Source: Channallabes apus (Eukaryota > Chordata > Actinopteri > Siluriformes > Clariidae). Taken from it: 64,000 nt of DNA. Positions 10,919-23,000 of this stretch are shown piece by piece. Location: positions 29,888,804 to 29,952,803 of the forward strand of contig CM060114.1 of NCBI GenBank assembly GCA_030522415.1, in the 5' to 3' direction. The notes under the pieces were generated by a model. That model was not told the origin of the DNA and made no database searches. It saw only the letters and a list, made by a program, of their open reading frames with translations. Within the stretch, counting starts at the first letter, position 1, and each line of letters begins with the position of its first letter. The position numbers were made by a program, and so were the translations under genes.

Positions 10919-11679
10919 AAACATGTTTATTTTATTTCTTTAACCAATTCGCACTAAGTACTTTGTCATCTATGTGTAAACAAATCTTTTTGTAAAAAAA
11001 AAAATCACTAGCCCTGTGCACTGAACTTTTAAGTGGTGACTAACACCCAGCTTTATCTCTGTGAGTTTAACTTTTTACTTGTTTTTATAAAGTAATACTT
11101 TACACAGAAAGAAATACAAACTGGGAAAGAACTTGGAGTTAGAAAGTGTCTCTAAACTTTTGACTGGTAGTGTATGATGACTTGAGTGCCTACAAAACAA
11201 CTGTAATAATTACAGTACATACCTACACTTAACAGAAATAAGATGTGAAGATATAACAGGTACATAATAAGTCATTCTTTCATTTATTTATGGCTTTCAT
11301 TGCACGGTGTTGGTCAGGGCGGCCCTGGGTGTTCGGGCGTCCTTGGTGATTTGCTGCATTGGGGCCCCTTAACCACCGATACGAAATCAGGATTTTTTTT
11401 CCTTCTAACATACAGTATGCAGAATAACATTCACTAGTCATTCTGCTTGCATTTTTGTGAAATTTAGATTTTAGGAAAATAATTTTTTTTGTGAAACAGA
11501 ACTACTAATTCACTAAAGAATGGCAGTATAAAAAAAACACAAGACTGAAAAACATTTTTTGAGTAAAAAAGAAATAAATAAAAGCAAAACAGTGTTGTTC
11601 AACATGACTCTGTTAAGTGAATCGTTCACATACAGTACTTCACATGTGCTGGTACACAAGGTGTCGGCACGACCCCAAA

Positions 11680-11875
11680 ACATAGAGCAGCTGTATACTG
11701 GGTCGCGCGAGGCCTGGATTCTACCCCAGGGGAATGTGAGGTACACACTGGACAGGGTGCCAATCCATCGCAGGGCATACACAGACACACACACACACAC
11801 ACACACACTCACAAGCTCATTACACACATTAGGGGCAATTTGGGTACTCCAATTAGCCTAATCTGCATGTGCAAG
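11680..11875 (-). mobile_element. Partial DANA-like SINE
   Basis: The modules GGTGCCAATCCATCGCAGGG, the (AC)n stretch and CCAATTAGCCTAATCTGCAT are present; the tRNA-like head is missing. Confidence 0.65.
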
Positions 11876-12252
11876 ACATGAAAGATCAGACTGTTTTTGT
11901 GTGTTATTATTTTAGGCATATTACAATTGTAAATACTCTCGATTTAGATAAAGATCAGATCACAAATTAATGCAGAAAACCATGAAAATGCTAAAGAAAT
12001 TCAAATATTTTTTCTTGCCACAGTAAAACAGTCATGTGGCGCCCCCTGGCGGCCCTCAGTGTGATACCTTTTTCCATAATCCTCGATCGTATCGTTATGT
12101 AGGACATCTTTGCATATGACCGGCAGGTGGCGCCACGAGCACACAATGTCAACCAGATATCTACAAGGTGAGCTTTTGTCTGGGCTGAACTGATTAAGAT
12201 ACAGCTACAGGAGTTACTTTGATAAGATCATTGATTAGAATGTGGGGTAATA

Positions 12253-12328
<76 letters not shown>
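12253..12328. repeat. (AT)n microsatellite
   Basis: About 38 perfect AT units next to the Tc1 relic at 12330. It is likely to be polymorphic. Confidence 0.97.
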
Positions 12329-12329
<1 letters not shown>

Positions 12330-12334
<5 letters not shown>

Positions 12335-12879
12335 TACCGTTCAAAAGTTTAGGGTCACTTGCAAATTTCTTTGTTTTTGTTTAGTGATTTATTTTCTTCA
12401 TTCTACAACAATACTGTGGATTTCAAAACTATAGAATAACACATATGGAATTAGGTAATTACGTAACAACAAGAAAAGCACCAGTTAGTTGTTATTTTAA
12501 GACACAGAGGTCAGCCTTTCTGTAATAGTTCTTGCAAGAACAGTATTGTCAAGTGCATTTGCAAAATCCATCAAGCACCATAATGAAACTGTCTCTCATG
12601 AAGGCCGTCCCAGGAGGGCGAGACCAAAACCTACCTCTGCTGCAGACGAGAAGTTCATTTAGAGTTATCAGCCTGAAAAATCACCAATTAACAGCACCTC
12701 AGATTAGAGGCGTTATGAAGTCTTTACAGAGCAGAAGTAGCAGAAACATCTCAATATCAACTGTTCAAAGGAGATTCATGCATTTTTGGACGCCTTCAGC
12801 TTTACAATGTAGAAAGAAATAAAAATCAGAAACCATCATGGAGTTAGAAAGTGACCCCAAACTTTTGAACGGTAGTGTG
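12330..12879 (+). mobile_element. Tc1-like relic, deletion derivative
   Basis: The inverted ends CACTACCGTTCAAAAGTTT and AAACTTTTGAACGGTAGTG enclose about 550 bp. The interior keeps a recognisable slice of a Tc1 transposase (HQLTAPQIRGVMKSLQSRSS, NISISTVQRR) without the catalytic part. The left end abuts a long AT microsatellite, so the left TA duplication cannot be judged. Confidence 0.8.
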
Positions 12880-12899
12880 TGTACTCTTCTTAAGATCAT

Positions 12900-14110
12900 A
12901 TAAATAAAAGCTTATAAATCACAAGTTAAAAAGGGGAACTACTGTAATATGTGAAATAAAGTTAATTGCAGTGCAACCTTGATTCGCAAATTTTAAATGA
13001 CAACAGTGCAAATGGCAATAACACTATAATACAATGAACAGATTCTGTTAAAAAAAAACTGATTCAATAAAACTGATCTGTAAAAGTGAGAGCAACTGAG
13101 CAGACCCTGAAGAAAAGGATGAGACCAGAGAAGAACAGATGAGAGAGTTACAGTATGTGGGCAGCACTGTGATGTACTGTACTGTATGTAGCAGAAGAGC
13201 CTTAAGCCTAGATTTCCCAGTCCACATCCATGCCCCTGTAAAGAGATGCTGAAGAGCCGAATGGCTCTGGCGAGTCTGTCAGTTGAGCAGCTTTGCGACA
13301 GAAGTCCAAACACACTCTTCTGTGCAGTGGTTGTGTATGACAGCGTTTTGTTTTGTATCCTCTACACCACTTCCTCTACATAGTCTAGCTCCAAACCAAC
13401 CATCAACCATATAGGATCCATAAGAGATTCCCTCACCTACAGTATGTAGACTAAGGCTCTGCAGTGGCACCTGAATAGAAGTGTTACGCAAGGCTTTAAT
13501 TAACTGTTAAAAACAATGTACTTAATTATTTGTTTGTGTAGAGACAGGCTGTGCTGTTTGTATCTGGTGAATAGTTGTACCACCCACTTTGAAAAAAAAA
13601 TATATTAATATTAGATTGGTTCCAGTGCTACTATTTGTTATCAAAAGTGAATGGAGCTGAATGGGAATAATTTGTGTGTCATGTTATCTCAGGATAAATT
13701 ACAGTTCCTGCGAGTTTGTTTGAGCTCTCATCTAAATAAATAGCATCATGAAGACCAAAACAAGTCTAAACTATAAGATGCATCTCATGGAGCATCAATA
13801 AATCTATTATGTAAGAAACAAAAAGAATAATGGAAAAAAATAGAGCATGAAAGTCAGGAGGGTTTTGGTCAGAGGAGTAATCAAGTGGCTAAGGGTCATT
13901 TTCAAAGAGTTGGAAGGATGCTGTTGGAAGGATGGAGAAGTGGTTGAAAAGACAACCACAGTATTTTATCATTCCACATTGCAACAGACTGTTCACATCG
14001 TAGCCATCAGACTGGCAAGATTACAGACCGAATGTAACAGATTGAAGGGCAGGTTTTCTTCCCCCGGATGCCATATGCATTTTTAACTGCACATTTATTT
14101 CTCTAAATTT
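12900..14110. other. Gene-free stretch
   Basis: Scattered short frames only. 13847-14086 (MKVRRVLVRGVIKW...) faintly resembles a Tc1 transposase N-terminus but is too eroded to assign. Confidence 0.35.
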
Positions 14111-14119
14111 TATTTTTTA

Positions 14120-14940
14120 TTGGCCAAAAGTATTGAGACAAAAGTGAAATTCAATGTTTTAATAATGTTCTTAAAGTTTTTAAATAATGACGATAATTAG
14201 TTATGTCATGTAAGAAAATTGTTATACAACAATCAATATTTTGTAAGAAATTAATTATTTATTTAAAACCTGTTGGATCGAGCTGGGCATAGAGTCAGAA
14301 CGACATCTTCAGTGCTCTGGAGTCACTCCATTAATCCATCCTGTTTGATTGCTTCCTGAAGATCATGTACAGAAAACAGTTTCTTGATTACTACTGCCTT
14401 CTTCGCCATTGTCCAACAATTTTCTATTGGGTTTAGCTGCAGAAGCTCAATGCCAGAAGCTCAATGCCATCTTCACTAAAGAATGGCAGTACTGTATAAC
14501 ACCACAAATTAGGAAAACTTTTAACAAAACCTGTTTTGTGCACAGAAAGATCTACTGTATCATACATGACAGATGTTGTCTGAAGACATTTGGGCACCAC
14601 TTTATATGCATGTGAGCCATTGACCCATTTAGCGATTCAGCATACTTATGGAGGAAAGAACATCTGGACTGATGAGGCCACAGTGAAGCATGGTGGTGGT
14701 AGCATCACGTCACAGGAAAGCTTTTCATCAGCAGGGCTTGGGACACAATTTGAACACTGTGGGCAAATCTGTGAATATCAAGACGAACTTCAAATTCCAG
14801 GCAAAAAGTTACATACAGTAGGAATTGTTCACAACCAAGACCTCAGTCCAAATCTGTATCAAACTTGTTCACCAGCAGGTACCATGCATTCTGACACAGC
14901 TTGAGCAAATGTGCCAGTAAGAACTGGGTTCCAGATGTGG
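14120..14940. mobile_element. Mosaic of Tc1 relics
   Basis: The TATTGGCCAAAAGTATTGAG end at 14120 and a minus-strand transposase remnant to about 14460 are followed at 14590-14940 by plus-strand pieces (GAACATCTGGACTGATGAGG, TGGTGGTGGTAGCATCACGT) from the catalytic domain of a Tc1 transposase. No open frame survives. Confidence 0.55.
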
Positions 14941-15164
14941 TAGAGATATACTGTAAGACTTGCAGCTGTGAGTGTATGCGAAGGTGCTTCTTCTAGGTAT
15001 TGACTTACAGTAAGGAGGTGAATACTTATACTGTACAGTACATCATTTATCTGAGAAACTTTAAAAACATTAAGTACTTTCAAATATTAGGTATCTTGTG
15101 TACTGTGAACCAAATACCATGTGTTATGATGAGGCAGAAATATCTCTGAGGTACGAACCATTCC

Positions 15165-15345
15165 AATTTGGGAACACCAATTAGCCTGCATTAACCTGCA
15201 GGTCTTTTGACTGTGGGAGGAAATCGGAGTACTAGAAGGAAACCCACCAAGCATGGGGTGACCATGTAAACTTCATGCACACAGACCCTGAGGCGCAAAT
15301 CGAACTCGGACCCTGGAGGTGCAAGGCGACTAACCATTAAGCCCA
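15165..15345 (-). mobile_element. Partial DANA-like SINE
   Basis: Head half only: CCAATTAGCCTGCATTAACC to the head ending near CTAACCATTAAGCCCACG. Confidence 0.65.
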
Positions 15346-15741
15346 CGACATCAAATGAGTAACTGGGTTGAAAAATAGGATTAATTCATTCTCACAACCA
15401 AAAGCACGTATTATTATTTGATCATGAATTAAGGGGAAAAAACATGATTGTGGATTGTGGTTTTTTTCCCTCTTCTTGTTATCAGCAGAAAATTTGGATT
15501 GGTGTGAATGAACACAACTAGAGTACTATTTTTAATAATCTACTGTATAATGCATGTCTAATGGAAAAGAATGTTTCAAACACAAGATTCACACTTTAAT
15601 TAAAAAATTATAAGTAACTTCTTTAATATAGTCAGAATCACAGTGTGTAATAATAATACTAATACTAATACTAATAATAACAAGAGTCTCTTTCAGGACG
15701 ACTGGATGTAAGACAAGAGAGTTCACACTGGATGATATGAA

Positions 15742-17703
15742 ACCTTCCGTTCATATCAAAAATACTAGAAAAAGTAGTATCAGCTCAAATTTGCACATTC
15801 TTGCAGGATAACAACATCCTTGAAGAATTTCATTCAGGTTTCAGGCCCCATCATAGTTCAGAAACTGCACTAGTTAAGATTACAAACGACTTGTTTTTAG
15901 CTTCAGACCAAGGCTGCATCTCATTGCTAGTCCTGCTCGACCTTAGTGCTGCATTCGACACTATAGATCATAATATTCTCATAGATCGCTTACAAAATTA
16001 TATAGGTATTCAGGGACAGGCATTAAAATGGTTTCGATCTTACCTGTCTGATCGCTGCCATTTTGTAGATCTAAATGGAGAACCGTCTGGTGTAATGCCA
16101 GTGAAATATAGGGTCCCACAAGGGTCAGTTTTAGGACCTCTGTTGTTCTCAATATACATGCTTCCCTTGGGTAACATCATTAGAAGACATGGGATTAGTT
16201 TCCATTGTTATGCTGATGATACCCAATTATATATCTCAACTAAACCAGACGAAATACCGAAGTTGTCTAGATTAACTAAGTGTGTCCAGGACATAAAAGA
16301 TTGGATGACCAATAACTTTCTTTTATTAAATTCAGATAAGACAGAGATATTACTTATTGGCCCAAAAACCAGCACCCAACAGCTTTCACAATTCAGCTTG
16401 CGCTTAGAAGAATGTACTGTTACTACCAGCTCAGCAGTAAAAGACCTGGGCGTAATATTAGACAGTAACTTGTCTTTTGAAAATCACATTTCAAATATCA
16501 CAAAAACAGCCTTTTTCCATCTTCGAAATATTGCTAAACTTAGGAACATCTTATACGTATCTGATGCAGAAAAACTAGTTCATGCATTCATGACCTCCAG
16601 ACTGGACTATTGTAATGCATTACTAGGTGGTTGTCCTGCTTCAATAAACAAGCTTCAGTTAGTCCAAAATGCAGCTGCCAGGGTTCTCACTAGATCCAGA
16701 AAATATGATCATATAACCCCAATATTATCATCCCTGCACTGGCTACCTGTTCAGTTTAGAATAAATTACAAAATAGTATTACTTACATACAAGGCCTTAA
16801 ATGGTTTAGCTCCCACATACCTAACCAGTCTTCTGATGCGCTACAATCCACCACGCGCCTTAAGATCACAAAGCTCCGGACTTCTGGTAGTTCCCAGAAT
16901 TTCAAAATCTACAAAAGGGGGTAGGGCTTTTTCATATTTAGCTCCAAAGCTTTGGAATAGCCTTCCAGACAGTGTTCGGGGAGCAGACACGGTTTCTCAG
17001 TTCAAAAGTAGACTCAAGACGCATCTTTTTAATCTGGCATTCACGTAACTCATCCCATAACCTCATACACTGGCATACATGTAACTCATCCCATACCCTC
17101 ACACCTATCCTGAATGGCAACTACGCTAATTCTCCCCATCTGTTCTGTATTTCTCTACCCATCCCGAGGCATCGGGAGATTTTGCCAGCTTCAGTAGACA
17201 AAGGCCGACCCTGCGAGGTTCCTGAGGCATCCAGAGAAGGACCAGCTCCAGCTGGATTCAGCTTTATGATGGTTGGAGCTACACATGCTGCTCCTGTGCT
17301 TCCAGTGATCCAGACCTCATCTGCCCTCTGCACTACTGACTCGTCCCGATGCTGAACTGGCCTTCATGTCAATTTAAATAATTTCTGTCATATTGAATTT
17401 TCACCTGCACAACACACAAGATGTTATATCATTTCTATCTGTTATCGCCCAAATGAGGATGGGTTCCCTGTTGAGTCTGGTTCCTCTCAAGGTTTCTTCC
17501 TATTGCCATCTCAGGGAGTTTTTCCTTGCCACCGTCGCCGTCACCCTTGGCTTGCTCATCAGAGAAATTTCATTCATTCGTCTCATTATTATTATCTGCA
17601 CATTTTTCTCACACATCCACACTTCTAATTATTTTCTTTTCTATAATAATAATAATAATAATTATTATTATTATTTTATTTATTATTATTAATTAATAAA
17701 TTA

Positions 17704-17749
<46 letters not shown>

Positions 17750-17841
17750 TTTGTTAAATTTCTTTAATTTTTGTGAAGCTGCTTTGAGACAATGACCATT
17801 GTTAAAAGCGCTATATAAATAAAATTGAATTGAATTGAATG
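15742..17841 (+). mobile_element. 5'-truncated L2-type LINE
   Basis: It starts abruptly within the reverse transcriptase (LPFISKILEKVVSAQICTFL in frame from about 15745). It has a full 3' UTR with AT-rich trinucleotide runs and ends in the fish L2-like tail AGCGCTATATAAATAAAATT followed by (TGAAT)n. The left edge and the lack of an endonuclease region fit ordinary 5' truncation during target-primed reverse transcription. No convincing target duplication is visible. Confidence 0.9.
15801..17048 (+). pseudogene. LINE reverse transcriptase, open but 5' truncated
   Basis: 415 open codons with the reverse transcriptase motifs LLVLLDLSAAFDTIDHNIL, PQGSVLGPLLFSIY and the catalytic FHCYADDTQLY. It ends with the typical C-terminus GRAFSYLAPKLWNSLPDSVR. 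The methionine at 15801 is internal: the homologous frame continues upstream to the truncation point near 15742. No stop interrupts the retained part, so the copy is young. It lacks the endonuclease and the N-terminal domain and cannot move on its own. Confidence 0.9.
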
Positions 17842-18171
17842 AGTCACCAGTGAAGTCCATTGAAGGACCTCATTCACACAGTGTGACCTCTCCACCTACT
17901 GTATCTGTGTGCTGCTGGACAATACCGGAGAACCCAGAGGGAATCTTGTCACAGACAGCAACCCTATAAGACTATAAATGATAATTTAGGAAATAAAGTA
18001 CAGTCTAATGTACAGATGTTCTCTGTGAATGTGAAAGTGTAGAGCAGTTCTGAATGATTAGGATAATATATAGTGCAAATGGAACAAAACAGCAGATATG
18101 GAACCATACCATCAATAATATAATTGTTGTTGGTCTTTCGGCTGCTCCCGGCACGGGGTCGCCACAGCGGA

Positions 18172-18210
<39 letters not shown>

Positions 18211-18394
18211 ATTTTTATTTTGCAGAATAACAGAATACACTAATTCAATTAGTGCACTCTACTATCAAGGTGGAAAGTTTTTTCAGTGTGCAGGAGTCAT
18301 GATCACGGGTCATGATCGGATTGCTCCGATAATAATAATAATAATAATAAAAAATTTCCCTTTTACCTCCTGGGTCCTGGTTCGATTCATGGCC

Positions 18395-18890
18395 AGATTC
18401 GATTCCTGCCTCTGTGTGCAGGGAGTTTGCATGTTCTCCCTTTGCTTGGTGGGTTTTCCCTGGGTACTCCGGTTTCCTTCCACAGTTGAAAGACATGCAA
18501 ATTAGACTAACTGGCATTCCCAAATTGCCCATGGGGTGTGAATAAGTGTGTGAGTGTGTGTATGCTTTGCCTTGCGATGGATGAGTAATTCAACTTCTAT
18601 AACGCTTTATACTGTACAGTATACAGGGGCATGGGGGACAGGAGACTTACGGCACGAGGTGAGGTACACCCTGGAAGGACTGCCAATCCATCACAGGACA
18701 CACACACATACAGTATACACAGACACACGGAGACACACACACACTATAGGCAATTTCTGAATGCCAATTAATCTACTCTGCATGTCTTTGGATTATGGGA
18801 GGATACTGAAGCACCCAGGAGAAGCTCACCAAGCATTTGAACCCTACATTGGAGGTGCGAGGCCCCTGTGCTAACCACTATACTACCATA
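18395..18890. mobile_element. Two DANA-like SINE pieces in opposite orientation
   Basis: 18395-18560 is on the plus strand (GGAGTTTGCATGTTCTCCCT, GTACTCCGGTTTCCTTCCAC). 18620-18890 is on the minus strand (GTACACCCTGGA to CTAACCACTATACTACC). Just to the left, at 18128-18180, is a TCTTTCGGCTGCTCCCGGCA segment that matches the 3' module of DANA elements. Confidence 0.65.
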
Positions 18891-18959
18891 CCAACTTTAA
18901 TACTACTACTAATAATAAGCTTTTATTCATCTTATATACCGTGTATTCACAGGGTCAAC

Positions 18960-19230
18960 ATACACACAATCTCACACTATGGGAAATATGGGAACGCTAA
19001 TTAACCTAATCTCCATGTGATTGGTGGGTTTCCTCCAGATTCTACGGTTTTCTCCCATAATCCAAAGACATGCAGATTAAGCGAATTGGTGTTCTCAAAT
19101 CGCCAGTAGTGTGTGAACGAGTGCGTGTGCCCTGAGATGTATTGTCACCCCATTCAGGGTGTACCCCGGCTTGTACCCTAAGTCATCTGGGATAGGTTCT
19201 ATGCTCCCTGTATCCAGGATAAAGCTGAGT
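18960..19230 (+). mobile_element. Degenerate DANA-like SINE
   Basis: GGTGGGTTTCCTCCAGATTC and the GGATAGGTTCTATGCTCCCT module are in plus orientation, after a short opposite-strand stretch. Confidence 0.55.
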
Positions 19231-19407
19231 GAATGCTATACAGTAGGTACAGTAAGAATCACCTACTGTCCTGTTGTTCCCTGCAACAGCTGAGTTGTGT
19301 AAGTATTTGCTCCTCTGTTTTGAGGATAAAATGGTACGGTACATTGGATAACAGTGCAATCAGGATGAAGCATGCACATACAGTAAGATGTTAAGCAAAA
19401 CACTTAT

Positions 19408-19483
19408 TCATTCATTCATTCATTTTCTATACCGCTTAATCCTGTGTTCAGGGTCGCGGGGGACCTGGAGCCTATCCCAGGAG
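19408..19483 (-). mobile_element. Severely 5'-truncated DANA-like SINE
   Basis: Only the last 76 bp of the SINE are present: the (ATTC)n tail, TTTCTATACCGCTTAATCC and the GGAGCCTATCCCAGGAGG module. A perfect 13-bp duplication GCAAAACACTTAT flanks it at 19395-19407 and 19484-19496. Confidence 0.85.
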
Positions 19484-19639
19484 GCAAAACACTTATACCT
19501 ATGTAGAATATGTCTTACAGCATTGCAACATGAGTATGACACAAATGATACCCAGACTAATGATGTCACCATCCTCCATCAGTATTAACTACTAGTGTAC
19601 AGTGTTAACCTATTTGGGAATCAGTGATTTACTCGAGCT

Positions 19640-19962
19640 TGAGCAGGTCAGTGTTGACATGCGCGGTGGTACAGACTAAATCCACCCCCACCACCACCCT
19701 CACCCCTCCTCGCGCCTGTCTCCATTCCTCACGCGCGCTCTCGAGCTCCCTTTTCAATCCTCACGCGGCGGATTGAAGCGCGCGCGCGCGAGCGACTCCT
19801 CCAGCCTTTTAATTTGATTGTTTTTAGAATATTGCTAGTAGGAGTAATGTGAACTATTGCATGCATTAATAGGTGTTGCATCCTGTAGAAAACAATCAGG
19901 CGTGTGTCGGTGTGGTGTAGCCTGTCAGATGTAGGACTGATTGGAGTGCACTGCACGGAGCC
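19640..19962 (+). promoter_or_regulatory. ptprr: Probable PTPRR promoter / 5' UTR with CpG-rich block
   Basis: From about 19680 to 19800 the sequence becomes C-rich and then dense in CpG, including a run of alternating CG around 19778-19790. This is unlike the AT-rich, CpG-poor surroundings. No clear TATA box is visible between this block and the ATG at 19963. The rest up to 19962 would be 5' UTR. A TATA-less CpG-rich promoter is the simplest reading; the exact start site cannot be seen. Confidence 0.5.
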
Positions 19963-20026
19963 ATGCATGGACGAGGAAGCCGTGTTTTTCTCCTCATTGC
20001 TTTGTTGCATGGAGCTGGAGTGGCAG
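19963..20026 (+). CDS. ptprr: PTPRR exon 1: start codon and signal peptide
   Basis: ATG at 19963 opens 21 codons (MHGRGSRVFLLIALLHGAGV then A) plus one base before a GTGAGG donor at 20027. A short basic stretch followed by a hydrophobic core is a typical signal peptide, and the human protein also starts with a short signal peptide ending near a GCFSG motif. The phase-1 end joins exon 2 to read GVAGGFSG, which restores the family-like GxFSG junction. This is why I chose this start rather than an internal methionine. The exon sits just downstream of a CpG-rich block. Confidence 0.8.
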
Positions 20027-23000
20027 GTGAGGAGACAGAGGAGTGTCGCATGTCCCGATTTGTGTGTGCATGAGATCACTGTCTGCCAGGTTATTGTGTC
20101 AGATTATAGCCTGAGAATAATATCCTGGTTATTATTATTATTGTAACAGTGTAATGTCACTCTGTGCTGGAGAATGACTCCGTGCTCACATCCAGCGCAT
20201 GCACATGTTTTCTGCATGTATTCAATTAAAAACAGAACGTATAGAGTGTTAGGAGATGCATGGTGTCCTCAAGGCACCGCCCCCAGTCACGTGATTGGTT
20301 GTTCCAGAGCTTTCTCTGGTCGCCAGGGAGAAAAAAACATGTCATCTGTCGCCTAGTCATGAGATGCTAGTCAGATTTCATGTTTTATTTGGCTGTTAAA
20401 GTTAAGGAGTTTGTAGAAATAGGTAAAAGGTTAAAGCTAAAAATAATATTATCAGCTTTAATGTAATCAGTGATATTATTATTTCATTATTCTTTTTTAT
20501 TAAATGTCTGCCTGTCTTCTGTTTTGTGTAACGCAGAACTCTCTGACTAACTTATTAATACTGTACATCACCATCGCCTCATTGTCTATACTGTACCACT
20601 CAACCCATTTATATAGGTTTATGAAGGGCCTGGAGCCTATCCCAGACAACTTAGGGTACAACCTGGACAGGGTGCTAATCCATCGCAGGACACATATATA
20701 TATTTACACACTCATTCACACACAACAGGCAACTTGGAAACCCCAGTTAGCCTAACCTGCATGTTGTCAGACTGTGGGAGGAAACCCACTAAGCATGCAA
20801 ACACAGAGACGGGAATCGAACCCAGACCCTGGAGGTGCAAGGCGACAGTGCTAACCACTGTGCCACCTCTTATTAATACAAAGAAATCACATTTTTCTAA
20901 AAGGTTTGTAGTATCTTACACCTTGTGTTCGCTTTTTTAAGTTGTACACTCCCTGTTCGGTAATCTGAGAGTCGATCGCAGATAAGAAATCGAAAAAGTA
21001 AGTCAGATAAAGATTACGTTTTGTCTTGAAATGACTCCAGTGCGTTAAAATTCACTTACACCACTTCAGCGCTGTTATTTCAGCGGTGAAAGTATGAAAT
21101 GAAAATATTCAGTTTATCGTTTCTAAAGATCTGTTGGTGCAGATGTTTGTTTACATTGAACAAGTAGCTTATTAGTATCTTATTTTAAAATGTAGATTAT
21201 TAAATCGGGCACATAACTGTTTTATAACATCGCTTTTAAAGAATTCAACATTTTGTTTTCACTTATGGTGCAGGGTACATTTCAGACACATATATAAGTA
21301 CTTCAAAAAGTTCCAATAAATTCTGCTCAGTGGTCAATTTAAGATGCGCCCACAGTTTCACACATGCGGTTTATATTTTGGTACATAACTGCTCATAACT
21401 TCACTTCTGCTCAACATCTAGATTTCATTTATGGTGCTGGTTTAACTTAAGGCAATTTAACTTAAGGAGTGGAAAAGTTTCATAAAATTCTGTCCAGCCA
21501 GTTTTGCATGATGCTGTGACAAAATCTGACTAGACAGACAGACAGACAGACAGGTGAGATGGTTTCAGGTCCTCCAATGCATGAAACATAAAAATATAAT
21601 TGAAAGAGCGATATCCGACCAATGAACAGAAAAATCTTTATTTATTTTATATAGATTTGTACAAATAACCTGGAGGTTGACACGGTGACGGTTAGGACTG
21701 TCACCTTGCACTTTAGGCTCTGGGTTCAGTACCGCCTTGAGGTCTGTATACATGGAGTTTGCATGTTCTCCCCTGTGTGTGTGGTGTGTGGTGTGTCCAT
21801 GTGTGCCCTGTGATGGATTGGCACACTATCCAATATAGTTCAAGCACAAACCCACCTTTGTGTTTGAAGTTTCCTGGGAAAGAATAGGATAAGCAGGATA
21901 GACGTTGACTGGGCGGTATGGTGGTGTAGTGGTCAGCCTTGTGGGTCTGGTTTCCTTCCACAGTTCAAAGACATGTTGCTCATAGTGTGTGTGTGTGTTT
22001 GGGGGGGGGGGTACAGTATGTGTCCTAAATAAATTGGCACCCTGTTCAGGATGTACACCGCATCGTGCTCTAAGTCAAGATGAATCAATTTACAAAAAAC
22101 CCAGAGGACAATATTGGATAATATTAGAGATCATTTAAATGTAGTAAAATAATATTAGTTGAATCCATGACATTGGCACAAGTGTGTTAAGTATCTGAGG
22201 AAAACATTTTGTTCAGCTGACAATTCAATTCAATTTAATTTAATACATAATTTACTCCAGTGGACCCAAATGAGACAGGGGGACGTCTTCAGGACCATAC
22301 AAACTAGAGACACATTGAGGACATCTCTTCAGGACCCATTATAGCCTGAAAAACAACCCCTGACATTTTCAGGACTAATTTAATTAAATCATCATCTAAT
22401 ATTTTTGTAAATATAAAAAAAACTAAAGAAATCTTAAAGAATCTTGAATTTTAAAGACCTTCAGATGGTCAGATGGGCAGTCAGCATGTCCTGTAGGACT
22501 CTGTGGTCTAGGGTAGATCTTTAAAAAAAAAGTCAGCACAGGTCTTACAGACCTATTCTTTATTTTTAAAAAAAATCTTCAAGGTTATGTTATTTTAACC
22601 CTATAACTGATGAAGCCTCCCTTTAGCTGTTGACATCAGCAAGTATCCTAGACATCCTCTGCGGTTGTATGAAAGTCACATGACTGCGTATCAACTATGG
22701 ATTCAATCTAGGACCATATACTGTATTAAAGTGACTCAGATCACCATCAGTTTTGTGCATTCACTCACTCACTTACCGTCTTTATCCTGTATACAGGGTC
22801 ATGGGGGGGGGGGGGGGGGGGGCTAACCACTAAACCTCAGACAGTCCTAAAAAAATCTGACGGTATCATGTTAGCGTAACAAAATTTGAATTCAGGCTGG
22901 TAATGTGAATGCAGCCTATGATACAATGCTGTTTTGTTTATCCTTGTGCACAATATTACATTTTACAGTATTATGGACCAATATACTGTATGACGTTCTT

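Noticed and set aside
12219..12434. Ile/Tyr repeat frame (and a similar one at 56117-56362)
   Set aside because: They are translations of AT microsatellites.
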